From Macrostomum hystrix (taxonomy: Eukaryota; Platyhelminthes; Macrostomidae): DNA of 64,000 nt. Position numbers and translations under genes: made by a program. How positions within the stretch are numbered: the stretch's first letter is position 1; the number at the start of each line of letters is the position of its first letter. Shown here piece after piece: positions 44,301 to 57,445 of the stretch. The DNA lies in the NCBI GenBank assembly GCA_950097015.1, contig CATNEN010000031.1:310001-374000 (forward strand), read 5' to 3'. The notes beneath the pieces are model-generated. The model did no database searches and was not told the DNA's origin. It saw only the letters and a list, made by a program, of their open reading frames with translations.

Positions 44301-46352
44301 TGAGATGCCAATAGATCAAATGCTAACGCGTCTAATACGTTTAGTAGGCAAAAGCACAGGAAAAGAAACTCAACAGGATATTTCAAATTACCTTGTGCTT
44401 TGACTGCACCAGGCAGCGAAGCATCGGCACAGCGCCAAGTCGCGTTAGCAGCCTCTGATCAGCCAGGTGATTCGAGGACAAATTCCACAGGATGCCGCAT
44501 GCGTTAGCTACCACAGTTAGTGAGGCCGAGCGCAGCTGGGTTAGCAGGACGGGAAATGCAGGCCGGACAGCAGCGCGGAGGTCCTCGCGCACGGCCACAA
44601 CGGAGCTGATGTTGCGAAGGACGCCGCCGCCAGTCTCAGCCAGGCTGTGATTGCAGGTCAGGCAGGCGCACAGCAGGCCGAGGGAGCCGGGAACTGCGCA
44701 GATGGCCTCCTTATTGGCCGTGGAGTGAGCGGACAGGTTCCACAGGGCTGACAGCAGGCTGCGGAGTGTGGACTCACGCCTCACCTGGGAATTGATTGGA
44801 GAGTCCAATAATTTGGGATCAAATTAGGAGGCAAATCTAGTGGGACATTGATCTGTTGTAAAGCGTTCTCATTCTTGATGGGTTATGGCAGTGGAATGGG
44901 AAGATTTGGAAAGGAGGAAGATACTGAGGAAGAGAAAGATTTAGAATTGAGACGGGTGCTACTAGTAGATGAGTCCAAAAAGCGGAACAGGAAGATCAGA
45001 TCAGATAGAATCAAACAAAAATTTTAATTGTTGGCCTAGGGGCTAAGTCTTGTATCCAAGGTAAACAACCGGTTGCTGTGGTAGTTAAAATAAGGCCAAG
45101 CCAGACCTGCAGCGCTGCCCTGGCCAGAACACCGGCCGCGCCAAGTCGGCCGAGCACTGCTCTGCACTCGGCATCGGCCTGCCAGCTGAGATTGCGAATC
45201 ACAGCCGCCGTGACTTGGCAGAGCTCCTCCTCGGCTGGCGGCTGTTGAACTCCCGGCGGAGATTTCAGCTGTTCTACTAGGGACCAGACGGCCGGAGCCC
45301 GTAGGCAGACCCGACGCTTGCAGGCGGCGTCGCCGTAGCTCAGGTTGGTGAGGGCGCTGGCGGCGTAGCGTCGCAGGAACTGACTACAGGGCGGCGGCCG
45401 GTACTGAGTGTGGCAGAAGTCGACAAGCAGCAAGTCTGATAGGCATTCGACTCCGCCGAGCTCGGCAATGGCCGGCCGGTCGGTGTCCGAGTAAGACAAT
45501 TCGAGCAGGACAGACAGCGAGCTGCAGCAGCGGTCGCGCAGGTCGTCCAAGACGGCGGCAGATGGTGGCGGAGAGGTCGGCGAAGTCAGCTGACCGCAGC
45601 GGCAGAGGGTGGCGCGGACAGCGTCACAGTAGACCCGCACCTGTTCCAGGTGGCACAGGATGAGCTTCTCTTTGGCGCCGGCCTCTGGACAGTCTGCGAG
45701 GTTGGCCAGGATCTGGGCCGCGCGGTCGCGAACTTGACGCGGCGGCAGATTGGCATGCGGACTGGGGCAGCGGGACTCCGGGCAGGGGTCGCGGGTCTCC
45801 GGGCCGTACAGCAGCGGCAGCACTAGGCTGTAGGGCTGGCCCTGGCGCAGGCGGCTGCAGTCGGCGGGGTTGGCGGACATCCGCAGCAGGGCTTGGCTCA
45901 ACTGATCGGGATCGTCAGCTTGAGGTTCGCCAGCGATTCCGAAGCCAGCGCCGTCTAGAGAGTCGAGATCGTCGAGATCGGTGAGGGCGCATGTTGAAGT
46001 AACAGTTGAATCGTCCAGGTGCTGCGGCTGCTGCTGCTGCTGTCTGCGACGGTGCTGCTGACCAGATCGCGAGGCGGCGCTGCCACCGCCGCCGCCGGCG
46101 ATGCTGGCAGCCGGACTGGCCGGGCTGTTCAAAGGAGGCGGCTGGCGAATGCCGACGCCAGCCGCGGCTGCAGCTACCTCGTCAGCGGCGTAGACGCTGG
46201 CCAGCCAGGCAGACAGCTGTGCGGATGCGCGCGACGCGGATGCGGCGGCCGATGTCGCCGATGATACCGACGGTCTGCCTTGATGTCGCTGCTGCTGCAG
46301 AGTCTGCGTAGCCTGAGTAACTGGCATTCTCTGCGCTTGAAGAACTTGCAGC
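39384..46352 (-). CDS. APC: Adenomatous polyposis coli (APC) homologue, C-terminal five exons
   Basis: Five minus-strand exons join in frame: 46352-45107, 44784-44392, 44299-42740, 42645-40677 and 40582-39384 (about 2121 residues). The first visible exon starts after a CCTAATCTTAG acceptor in mid-codon, so N-terminal exons are missing. APC scaffolds the beta-catenin destruction complex and binds microtubules. Exons 1-3 carry the armadillo repeats: LRRYAASALTNLSYGD, VIRNLSWQADAE, TLRSLLSALWNLSAHSTANK, GGGVLRNISS, ANACGILWNLSS and ASASALKNLVSARL, aligning closely with human APC. Downstream are a 20-aa beta-catenin-binding-like motif (VFHVEHTPSPPSS), a SAMP-like axin site with Gly (LQDCIRSGMPP), an acidic tract, a second EDTPAHFS motif, and a clear SAMP site (LLLEACISSAMPKK). 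A Ser/Pro-rich basic region and a Q-rich tandem-repeat tail follow. The C-terminus (PALVS) is not a typical PDZ ligand. Confidence 0.9.
39620..40335 (-). repeat. 48-bp coding minisatellite in the APC tail, about 14-15 copies
   Basis: A 48-bp unit encodes KQLPQRQQKQDLPEQQ (or ...QELPEQQ), in frame inside the last APC exon. Copies are almost identical at DNA level; only the GAC/GAA (Asp/Glu) codon and a few silent sites vary. Being 16 codons long, expansion or contraction preserves the frame, so copy number is likely polymorphic. Shadow frames on either strand (LLLLSLRQ, SNCLRDSRSR) are artefacts. Confidence 0.93.
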
Positions 46353-49300
46353 CTAAGATTAGGAAATAAGAAACAAACGTTTTGTCGGTACACTGTCAAA
46401 CTATTTTAAGTAGCATGATGCGTATAGTATTTCATTTATTGAAATATCAATATTGTTTAACAAAGAAAATACTAAGAAAAACGCAGAAAAGGCCAATAAC
46501 TGATCAGTTAAATAGGCTATTACGCCAGGCAGGCGTGGCACAGCTCTAATCCATGAGATCGATCAGTTAAGAAAAAAAAGTTTAACCCTAAAGAAACGCT
46601 ATCAGAATAAGACGAAGGAGGGCGCTTGTGCTTTCAGTAATAATAAGCTATAACTAAACCCGCTGGGCTCTGCAGAGATTCGAGACAAAATTGAGTGCCG
46701 GTCAATTGAGTGCCACGCCAGCCATCGGCGGAAAGGAAATTGAGTTTTTCTTAGGGGCTGTGATGGTCAGAGGGCTACGAAAGAATTCAGTTATCCGGCA
46801 GCTAAGATGCAGGGCCTGTAGAAATCAATCGATGCTTTGTGAGCACTTGCATAACACAGTGAGTGTATCAACTTTATCTGATGATACACGTCCTGTACTG
46901 GAGCCAAAAGCACAATATTTATTTAACAATCGGGTCTAGGCTGCGAATTTGCAATTGCGACCATTCGATACTGTTGATTTGGTGAGCTGGTTTGCGAAAT
47001 TTTGCGCTCCATCAGTCAAGTGTTTGATGAAATTTAACTGGAGAAGGAACTGATGCGATGAGTCACGCTGCTTTAATCTGTCATTTTCAGCCTCTGATTG
47101 ACTTGCGAATGAAGCAATGTAGAGCATAGGAAAACTGTCGTTCATTCCTTCATTCATAAACATTTGTTTATCTGATTTCTATGGACAATTCATAGAAAAA
47201 AACTGTTCAGTTGGTCGGCGCTGGGTTTTCAGTGGCCAATTTTCTTAATGAAGAAATCTGTTAGTTAAAATAGGCACGCACCGAGGCGCGGACAAAGTAC
47301 TGGTGGGATTGATTAAGCCTTCGGTTTCTCTTGCTTTCGGTATATTTTCATGTCATGTGAAGCATTCCACTTGATGATTCGGTGGGCCGCCAATTAATCA
47401 AAACTGTCATTGTGCATCAGGTCTATTGTGCAGTGTTCAGATTGTGACCAAACAATTGGCTGGATTGTTATGAGCAATGGATGAATGCTTCCAGGCAAGC
47501 ACACAGCATCGTGAGTGGTCATAAGTGGCATCCGGTTACACACTGTAGGATTGAAGTCGGTGTTGGTTTACCAGCTGTGTGGGCTTTTCAATAGGCACTT
47601 TTTCCGTTTTTTTCGCTTTTCGAGGAAAAGTGAAAATTTGGTGTGCACTTTCATTGCATCTTTAACTTGGAATCATTTCACTAGCGATTAACATGCTGGT
47701 AGGGACGCATTTTATCCCCCTAAAATTTAACTATATATTCCCTAAAAATCGTGTTCCGAAACTTTTTTAAAAGCCCCAGACATCACTTTGCGCATCTCTG
47801 GTTGATAAAGAACTCCATTTGCTTTTGAGCATCCAATCAAAGTCCATAGTGAAAGATTTAATCGGAGATGAATCCATTGCGTACAAAAGGCTAGATTAAT
47901 AATCGGTTGCTAAGGAGGGTGATGCCATCCGGACCAGGGGCTAACAATTCGGAGCTCAATTGAGCACAACCCCGACCCCGTCCATCAGCTTCATCGGCGC
48001 AGCCCTGAATAGAATCAGCGCAATCTGCTCGCAGAATCAATTGAACCAGCAGCTGCTAGTTCGACATCGAAGCCTATTATTATTGAACTGAGCCAGCAGG
48101 ACCTGCCCGCTATTGTTCCGCTTGTGCGCACGCCTTTCTGCCAGTCCCACATCCTAGCATTCCCTGCCAGGAGGTAAGGAGGTAAAGGCAGGGGGGGAGG
48201 ATTGAATTGACAGAGATACTCAATCTGGGGTTAGCAACAGATTTTGGTTGCTAAGTCAACACCGATCATCTACGCTCGTACGAGAGAAGGCAGGCACAAT
48301 GGTTTTAAAAAAAATGTCTAAAATGAAATTGTTCGGATATTTAGTGCTTCCCAGATCAGTCATTATTCTCCCTCAGCCACATTCGGGTTGGGCGGGGAAG
48401 ATTTCTAGAAAACAATAATATATCCCAAAACAAAAATCTGAAATGTCAAACTAGACGATGGAAGTTTGTGGTTCGAACGGCCAGCCGCACCAGCTGCCGT
48501 TAGCTTTAGCAGAAAAAATACACACAGAGACATAGATCGATTCATCAGAGAGCAGCTGACTGTGATTAAGATCGCTGCTTGCCATTGTCCTAAAATGCAA
48601 TTCTTGCTGGCCTACTGGGATTTGAAAAACCCATCACAATGCTGATGTGTGTGGAGTCCCAACAGCTGATCATTTTCTCGGTTAAATACTGAAAAGTTCA
48701 TCAATCAATCAAATCTGCTGAACTGATAGCCATGGACCATAAAGTTCAATGATTTATAAACATTTGCCCAGCTAATAATAACGCAGAGCAGCTCATTTCA
48801 GTGCAGCGGCACTAGGAAATTGGAGGGGCCAGACTAAGGATTGCTAGACTCTGGAGGGGTGAGGAAAATTACAACGCACGACTGCGAACTATACAGCTAT
48901 AATACTATATTATGAAGACCTCAGGAGTGGGCGGCTTATTTCTGGGCTTTGAGCAATTGCGAGAATGGAATTGGGGTAGATGAGCAGTTAAGGCTGTTGG
49001 CTAGACCAAACTGCACCGCCGCATTTGGGCAGACTGCAGACGAGGGACTCCGGCGCGTCTGGCGTTCCCAAAATTTCCCCGGCTCACACAAACACTGCGC
49101 ACAAAAGCGGAGGCAATTCGCAATGTACTTTTCCTTCTAGCCGCAGCAGCAGCAGTAATGCAGCACTCGGGTGTACACTCGCGCATGCATAATAGCCTCA
49201 GTCAGTCAGAGGCGGCAGCAGAGGGGGTGGTTGGGCACCGATCTCTATGAGTTGCCTTATCCAGTCATCGTGTAGAAATTAGAGGAAAGGCGGATAGACA

Positions 49301-50455
49301 AAATAGGGCAGAAGCGATGATCAGTTCGTAGTCCTTCTCCCCATCCAGCTCTTTCATAGTCAGCTCCAGAGGGTCCCGCATGTCAACCAGCCCAAGCAGA
49401 AAGCTTGGACGAATTCAATTTCAGGCCAAGCGCTAATAAGCACGCGCTCACACACTAGGCCCGCCCATTATATAATAGCGCAGTATAATAGTTGTATTTA
49501 GATATTCTATACAGAAATCAACTGGCAGCCAACTGTCAGTCAGGAGTAGACAGCTATCTGTTGAGCTGATCAATGAGATCTGACATAGGAACGATAGGAA
49601 GGGGCCGCCATTGTCAGCCTGGAACTGCTCTTCAAATATACTGCCCGGGTGCAGCTGGCATATTTCTAGATTAGGTAGGCAATTTCCATCCAACTTGTTG
49701 CTAGGCAGGTGCGGCGGTCTCCTCACACACACACACAGAGAGAGAGAGAGCCACCCAGAAGCAATTTAATTTCGCGTTCTAGAAGACAACATCACAGTCA
49801 CATAGCCAGTGCGACTTTTTTCCAAATTCGCAAAAAAACAAATCCCAAAAATTCACCTGCGACTGGAAGGGATAAAGTGGCTCAGAAGAGGCACTCAGTG
49901 CACTCGTATATGTAGCGGCACACAGCATTGACTTAAAATAAGCCAATTGAAAGCAAAAATATATAGCTTATTCGCATACGGCCTCTTGTGGAGCAAGATC
50001 TTCCTCATCGAATGGGGGTACTTGAAAATGCACCTGGCTGTCTGACTAGCTGACTGCTCAAGAAGCTCGATTCCACACAGATTGCGCTATGATATGCGAC
50101 ATACGCACACAGACAGAATATACACAAAACCAACCACTGTTGACAAGCAAAACAAATGCGTAAGCAGACCAGCTAGCAGCCCAGACTAGCCCACACCCAA
50201 GATCTGGCCAAAGCTGGTCTGAATAAGAGACATGGCAAAGCGAAATTTGGAATCTAGCTCGTAACTGCCAATAGGCCATGGCCATGGAAAGTGCCGTTGT
50301 GAGATTGCATTGAGCTCGTGCCTATAAATGCCTCCACATCATACCGATACCTCAGCCAAGCAACAAAACAATGTATGGAAATAGTAAATAGAAGATGGAC
50401 GAAATAGGGGGGCCCACAGCAAGGGAGAAACTATAAGGCGAATAAGACGCAGGAA
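46353..50455. other. Probable APC intron or upstream DNA, no exon recognised
   Basis: Because the first visible APC exon begins with a 3' splice site, the sequence to its right should be intron. No APC N-terminal oligomerisation coiled coil or further exon was recognised through this stretch. It is mostly unique, moderately AT-rich DNA with a short AC/AG microsatellite near 49726-49750. Confidence 0.4.
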
Positions 50456-50459
50456 AGCT

Positions 50460-50770
50460 AGTAACTGCGAATGGAGGTTAGAAAGATCCGGTAGAAGAGG
50501 ATGAGGCAGGGGTAGAAAGATACGGTAGAAGAGGATAAGGCAGGGGTAGAAAGATACGGTAGTAGAGGATGAGGCAGGGGTAGAAAGATACGGTATGAAG
50601 AGAACAAGGCATGGGGTAGAAAGATACGGTTAGAAAAAGATAATGCAGGGTAGAAAGATACGGTAGAAAGGAAATAGGGCGGGGGTAGAAAGACAGAAAG
50701 AAACAAAGTGCATGAATAAAAGGTAGAAAGATAAATAACGGAGAAGTAGAAAGTGCAGGGTAGAAAGTCA
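50460..50770. repeat. Degenerate repeat of about 36 bp
   Basis: Units contain GGTAGAAAGATACGGTAGAA followed by GAGGATAAGGCAGG. Seven to eight imperfect copies, purine-rich on plus. Confidence 0.85.
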
Positions 50771-51588
50771 CATGGATGGGAGGAAAGGCAAGGGACAGAC
50801 AGCAGAAATTATAAAAAAAGAAGAGGTAAGGTTAGTAATCAGAGAGACACAGAGCCAGAAGTACAAGTCCCGGGTGATGTAAAAGCAGCGTAAAAGCCAA
50901 ATGAAGTCAATAGGCTAGTACTAATGACAGCAGTCAGCAAGATTCAGCATGGGCTACAGTGGCGCTCTTGTAGAGAAGCGTGGAAAGTAAGAAAAGGCCA
51001 GACGGAGCAGCCACCCGATCCTACGCTTTATGACTCCGCCGCGTGGCAGCCGGTCCGGGGCCAGTCCGACCCCCACCCCACCTGGACAGCGGCGCACACA
51101 GACGTAGAAAATGTGCGCCCGCCTGTGCTAAATCCGAGAGGATAGCAAAAAAAGAATTTTAGGCGAACAAAAATTACGCGCGCTGTGGGGGTTGGGAGAA
51201 GGATCTGCGTCCCAGAATAAGCGGCGATCCGTTAAAGGAACTTACTACACTATTTACCAGCTGGGGGCATTAAACAATTACGCTTGAGAGCGGCAGAGGA
51301 AGAGGGGAGAGTGCAGCTGAACTTCTGCGACTGCGCTACTGTCAAATTACATTTTATTGCAACTTCTACGCTAGTGCCCGCCAAATAGAGCCGCGAGAAT
51401 AGAAAGTTTCTAAGAAACCGCTGCTCCGTCACCGCTGCTCCGCCGGTATTCCCCAATACATGCTCAATTTTTTTAGAAGCGTTATAGTTACTTTAGATGA
51501 AATTCTACAAAGTGAAATAGACTCCTTAGAGGTGTCTTCTAATCGTAATGAGAATACTCACGTCGTCTAGAACTAGTGACTGCTGCTT
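50771..51588. other. Unique DNA, no gene recognised
   Basis: No exon, RNA gene or repeat is seen. A 73-codon plus frame at 50924-51145 has no domain. Confidence 0.35.
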
Positions 51589-52155
51589 TTGAGTCTCTAG
51601 ACAAGCTTTTGAGTCTCTGGAGAAGCTTTTGAGTCTCTGGAGAAGCTTTTGAGTCTCTGGAGATGGTTTTGAGTCTCTGGAGATGCTTTTGAGTCTCTAG
51701 AGAAGCCTTTGAGTCTCTGGAGAAGCTTTTGAGTCTCTAGACAAGCTTTTGAGTCTCTGGAGAAGCTTTTGAGTCTCTGGAGATGGTTTTGAGTCTCTGG
51801 AGAAGCTTTTTGAGTCTCTGGAGATGGTTTTGAGTCTCTGGAGATGCTTTTGAGTCTCTGGAGAAGCTTTTGAGTCTCTGGAGATGCTTTTGAGTCTCTA
51901 GACAAGCTTTTGAGTCTCTGGAGAAGCTTTTGAGTCTCTAGAGAAGCTTTTGAGTCTCTGGAGAAGCTTTTGAGTCTCTAGAGAAGCTTTTGAGTCTCTG
52001 GAGATGCTTTTGAGTCTCAAGAGAAGCTTTTGAGTCTCTGGAGATGGTTTTGAGTCTCTGGAGATGCTTTTGAGTCTCTAGAGAAGCTTTTGAGTCTCTA
52101 GAGAAGCTTTTAAGTTTCTGGAGATGCTTTTGAGTCTCTAGAGAAGCTTTTGAGT
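51588..52155. repeat. 20-bp minisatellite, about 28 copies
   Basis: The unit is CTTTTGAGTCTCTGGAGAAG (20 bp) with CTAGACAAG, GGAGATGC and GGAGATGG variants. A single extra T near 51805 shifts the phase. Confidence 0.95.
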
Positions 52156-55100
52156 TACTAGACATGAATATTTTGCGTGAAAAAAACAATGAGTGGGAAG
52201 GTTAAAAGCTGCGATCAGTTTGGCTTTTGAAAGATAGAATAAGAAACATGATGTCTTTTCAAGCATTTGAAAAGCATTTGAAATGAAAGTGCCATTAGTC
52301 TCTAATATCTCATAGCACCTCCCTGAAACAAAACCAGTCCGATATTATTTTATCGGCGATGTGTTTTTTTGTTGCAACATGTGCCAGTGCAGTGTTAATA
52401 ACCTACTCATCCACGAGTACAAGCTAGCAGGGAATCGAAATCCCCAACAGGCCAGTTGAGGTTTGGTTAGGCCGGATCGTGATATCGGCAATGGAACTGG
52501 TATCGGTGGGGAGAGGCGGGCGTATTGCGGCACTAGAAAATGAAAATGCTGAGGATAGGAAAATGGGCGGAGCAGATGGAACGAGTCGGGGAAATGAAAA
52601 ATTGTGAAGCCAGAAAAAAGGGAAATCGGGAGGGAGAGGCGTGGAGACGAGAAGTGGGACTAGAGAGCAAAGGAGGAAGGAAGAGAAAGGGAAGGGGAGG
52701 GTTGGGGCAGCGCAAAGGCGAGGAGGATAGAATAGGGCGAGAGGGCGAGAAACAGTGCATGGGTTGAGCCATACCGGATTAAGGATATTCTGGCTCGATG
52801 CCAAAATTTTGAGCTAAAAACTCGAAAAAATGAATCCAACAGATAAATCCACTCAGCATAATCGATACTTGAGAACAGTTATTGTTACTCACGTAGTTTC
52901 AATCTAGGAAAGTCTGGCAGATAGATAGGCAACGTATGATTAGCACAGTAGATGCCGATTTGTTTATTTCTGCATCACAAGATTCATGCTGTTCATTTTT
53001 AACTGTGCTTTTGTTAGCCGGTCGGTTCTCAATCGTCAACTCAAAAGAAATTGTTCGAAGTGAATATTTCACTAGTCTAGACTTGTTGAAAGTGAACAGC
53101 ACAGGCTGACTGGACTGGCCAAGAGTGTGGGCCAGCTGATTTCTGCTGCCAGGTGTGCGGTACAGCAGATAGTTCAATCCAATGCCTTGTGTACCAAGAC
53201 TTGGTGTTCGGTGGCGGTCTGTAAGTCTCTCTCTAGCCGTGACTAGCCGGGTAGCGCAGGGGTTTAAGCGCGGGGAGCAGCGGGTCGGCTTGTTATGCGA
53301 ATGGAAGCGCAGCGCACAAACTCCAGAGATTTGGATTGGGCAGCGGGGTGGAGGGCTTGCAGGCGATAGGGGGAATTGTGGGAGCCAAAATTAGCCGAAT
53401 GCGCGTAGAGAATCAGGGCAGAGGAGGGCGATGCTCCACAGTCCGAAGCCAATGACGACATGCGTGGGGCAGGTCTAAAAATAGCATCAGATGGGAACTC
53501 CAACCCGAGAAACGATGGGGAATCCACAGATGTGAGAACATTCTTTTTACTGCAAAAAATGGGAAGAATGAGACCTCTACAGAAGTCTAAAACGTTTTGT
53601 CGCCCTTAGTAACCGATAATACTGTAGTTAGTCCAAGCCGGAGCCTTAAAGTGACTGGCTCTAAAAACTAGCGATATGTTTCGAAATGAACGTAGCTAAT
53701 ATTATAATATTCTAGGAGCTTCGGTAGTTCTTTGAACTTTGATATGCGCAGCCAGATTATCCCATGGTAGCATTGGGGTACGCTAATATGAATTAGAATG
53801 GGAAAGTGGGAGAAAAGAAAGAGCGAAGGAAGGAGAGGATGATTAGCCACCGATAGATTGTCCAGAAGTCTTCCAGGAGAAGCAAGAAACTAAAGCGTGA
53901 CAGATGAAGCGTATAATTAATTAACTTACTGGCTAGGGACAAGGTACAGGGCGAAAGCAAGTGAAGGAGAGGCATGCACTAACCCAATTAGCATATTATT
54001 GCAGAAGCGCATAGCGCAAACAAATATTCATAGTCGCGTAGTACTCCGACTGTGCGAGTGCCCGACGCTGAGTCTACAGGGATATAGGGAGCAAAGGACA
54101 AAGGAAAAGGCGCAATAGAATAATAAAGGGCCTACTAGTTCAAGCAAGGACACGCAAGAACTAAATGCGCTGTGCTAAACTAGAAGCAATTTGCTCTGTT
54201 GCAAGCGTGAGAACAACAAATTATATTGTACACATGATTTAGTAAATACAGATGATTAGATTGTGCCGAGTCTACAGACATACATGCTAAACTATAAGAA
54301 GAGCTATATGCTCAGTACAAAAAGGCTTAAATATGCCAAGTGGGAGAGTAGTAAACAGAAGGTTCAATTCTATTCACAATTTGACAGCAGCGGGCTGAAG
54401 GGCCAGGCCCTGACAATTGGGAAGTCTTACTCACTTCTAGCTTTTCTCTTCTTTCTGTTTTCTCACCTCCGACTTGGCAGTCAGCTAGAGCCATAAATGA
54501 AGAAAATAAGTGAAAGGAAATTAGCCCTTCTCACAGCTCCAGTCAGCTACGGCATTCAAATCCCAATTTCGCCGCCTACCCCCAGACCCAGACCCTAGTT
54601 TTTTCCTAGTTTCGCCCGCGGCAAGCGATGACTCATCATCTGTCGCCTCTGATCGAAGTGACCGCATGCAATTCAGCCCCAACACTCGCTCCTAGCTGAG
54701 GTCAGCTGTACCCTAGCTGCTGCTGTAGGACTATTACTATTCTACTTATTATTAGCTAAGCTCGTGGGAACTACCTACAGCTTGTAAAGGACTTAGAAAG
54801 AGTGAACTTCAAAATGTAACTTTTACTTCGGGGACAATTTTGAAATCTATAAACTCAAGCTGCGATGCCTCGAATTAACCGGAAAGTCTCTGATTACCTG
54901 CTGTGTCTCAACAGAGCTGACCTCAGGGAAGATGTACATGGCCATCACAGGTCATGGCTTAAGGAAACTGCGGCGCACCACGTCACTTTCTGCCTTTCCT
55001 TCGTGAAAGAGCGGAGGCTGCACCTTGGCCACCCCCAGGGATCGACGAGCTGATCACTCCGGAGAGGATCCGAGAGCTGCATGCTTTCATTCGGCACACC

Positions 55101-55800
55101 GGCCCAGCGAACAGCGAACCTGCCTGCTGCTGCTGGCGCGGGGTTACCCCCAGGGCTGAGCCCCTTCTCTTTTATCCTGGGGTTGCGATAGGGCCTCGCG
55201 GCTTATTCGCGGCGTTTCGCCCCCGCCAGTAGTAAGTAGTAGCTAACAACGGAAAGGAACCAGAGTCAACAGATTTGGTTAGGATCTGCGGTGAAAACTA
55301 ACCTAAAAATTCTTGAAAACACAGGCCGCACAACAGAACTAGCTAGCCTGACGGACAGGCCAGCGGGGAGGTCATGGATGGCATGCCACGCACGCACTCA
55401 GATGCTTCAGTCACTTCAAAGAAAGGGAATAGTTGAAGTTGAAGCAGCTTGAAAGCTACGGTGGTCGTTGAAGCGAGGAGGCCATGTCCCCCCTAGTCCC
55501 CGCCATCCAAAAAGTCCTGGTAACGAATTCCTAAAAAATCCTCTCGTATAGGCCTCCAAGCCTGCTTTATCGCCAGCATTGCCAGCACCGAGGACTAATC
55601 GAGCGTGCCACACATAGGAAGAGAAAAAGAGAGAAGAACAAGTCAGATAGGTGGCCAGTTCGGCCTTAGACTCCACAGCCAGCCAAGCAACAGGCGCACG
55701 CATAGATACGAGAGTTCCGAGTGCTCTGTGGGCATCCTATACTCTCATATGTCATCATGTATTCCACTGCATATTATACACCACCGACGAGTACTAATGC
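52156..55800. other. Unique DNA with a GC-rich island, no gene assigned
   Basis: Mostly AT-rich or purine-rich sequence without exons. At 52540-52770 the plus strand is strongly purine-rich (GGGAGGG-type), giving spurious Pro/Phe minus frames. At 54860-55200 there is a GC-rich patch with a 62-codon frame (MPRINRKVSDYLLCL...) that could be a decayed gene or mobile-element fragment. A tRNA-like GTAGCGCAGGGGTTTAAGCG lies near 53250. None is firm enough to call. Confidence 0.35.
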
Positions 55801-55807
55801 TTGCATT

Positions 55808-57445
55808 CTTAATTCAGTCTCTATCCAGATTTCAGTCTCTACTCTCAATTCAGTCTCTACTCTCAATTCAGTCTCTACTCCCAATTCAGTCTCTACTCTC
55901 AATTCAGTCTCTACTCTCAATTCAGTCCCTACTCTCAATTCAGTCTCTACTCTCAATTCAGTCTCTATCCAGATTTCAGTCTCTACTCTCAATTCAGTCT
56001 CTACTCTCAATTCAGTCTCTACTCTCAATTCAGTCTCTACTCTCAATTCAGTCTCTACTCTCAATTCAGTCTCTACTTCAGTCTCTACTCTCAATTCAGT
56101 CTCTACTTTCAATTCAGTCTCTACTCTCAATTCAGTCTCTACTCTCAATTCAGTCTCTACTCTCAATTCAGTCTCTACTCTCAATTCAGTCTCTACTCCC
56201 AATTCAGTCTCTACTCTCAATTCAGTCTCTACTCTCAATTCAGTCTCTACTCTCAATTCAGTCTCTACTCTCAATTCAGTCTCTACTCCCAATTCAGTCT
56301 CTACTCTCAATTCAGTCTCTACTCTCAATTCAGTCTCTACTCTCAATTCAGTCTCTACTCTCAATTCAGTCTCTACTCTCAATTCAGTCTCTACTCTCAA
56401 TTCAGTCTCTACTCTCAATTCAGTCTCTACTTCAGTCTCTACTCTCAATTCAGTCTCTACTTCAGTCTCTACTCTCAATTCAGTCTCTACTTTCAATTCA
56501 GTCTCTACTCTCAATTCAGTCTCTACTCTCAATTCAGTCTCTACTCTCAATTCAGTCTCTACTCTCAATTCAGTCTCTACTCCCAATTCAGTCTCTACTC
56601 TCAATTCAGTCTCTACTCTCAATTCAGTCTCTACTCTCAATTCAGTCTCTACTCTCAATTCAGTCTCTACTCCCAATTCAGTCTCGACTCTCAATTCAGT
56701 CTCTACTTTCAATTCAGTCTAGCTACTCTCAATTCAGTCTCTACTCTCAATTCAGTCTCTATCCAGATTTCAGTCTCTACTCTCAATTCAGTCTCTACTC
56801 TCAATTCAGTCTCTACTCTCAATTCAGTCTCTACTCTCAATTCAGTCTCTACTCTCAATTCAGTCTCTACTCTCAATTCAGTCTCTACTCTCAATTCAGT
56901 CTCTACTCCCAATTCAGTCTCTACTCTCAATTCAGTCTCTACTCTCAATTCAGTCTCTACTCTCAATTCAGTCTCTACTCTCAATTCAGTCTCTACTCTC
57001 AATTCAGTCTCTACTCTCAATTCAGTCTCTACTCTCAATTCAGTCCCTACTCTCAATTCAGTCTCTACTCTCAATTCAGTCTCTACTCTCAATTCAGTCT
57101 CTACTCTCAATTCAGTCTCTACTCTCAATTCAGTCTCTACTCTCAATTCAGTCTCTACTCTCAATTCAGTCTCTACTCCCAATTCAGTCTCTACTCTCAA
57201 TTCAGTCTCTACTCTCAATTCAGTCTCTACTCTCAATTCAGTCTCTACTCTCAATTCAGTCTCTACTCTCAATTCAGTCCCTACTCTCAATTCAGTCTCT
57301 ACTCTCAATTCAGTCTCTACTCTCAATTCAGTCTCTACTCTCAATTCAGTCTCTACTCTCAATTCAGTCTCTACTCTCAATTCAGTCTCTACTCTCAATT
57401 CAGTCTCTACTCTCAATTCAGTCTCTACTTCAGTCTATTCTCATT
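55808..57445. repeat. 18-bp minisatellite, about 90 copies
   Basis: The unit is AATTCAGTCTCTACTCTC (18 bp), with CCC and TTT variants, 12-bp short forms (CTTCAGTCTCTA) and a recurring TATCCAGATTTCAG variant. The variant order in 55830-56300 is partly repeated in 56400-56720, so blocks were duplicated. Six-codon frames stay open on both strands and are not genes. Confidence 0.96.

Noticed and set aside
49709-55053. Several 60-100-codon frames between 49.7 and 55 kb
   Set aside because: Short, low-complexity or composition-driven, without splice signals or recognisable motifs.
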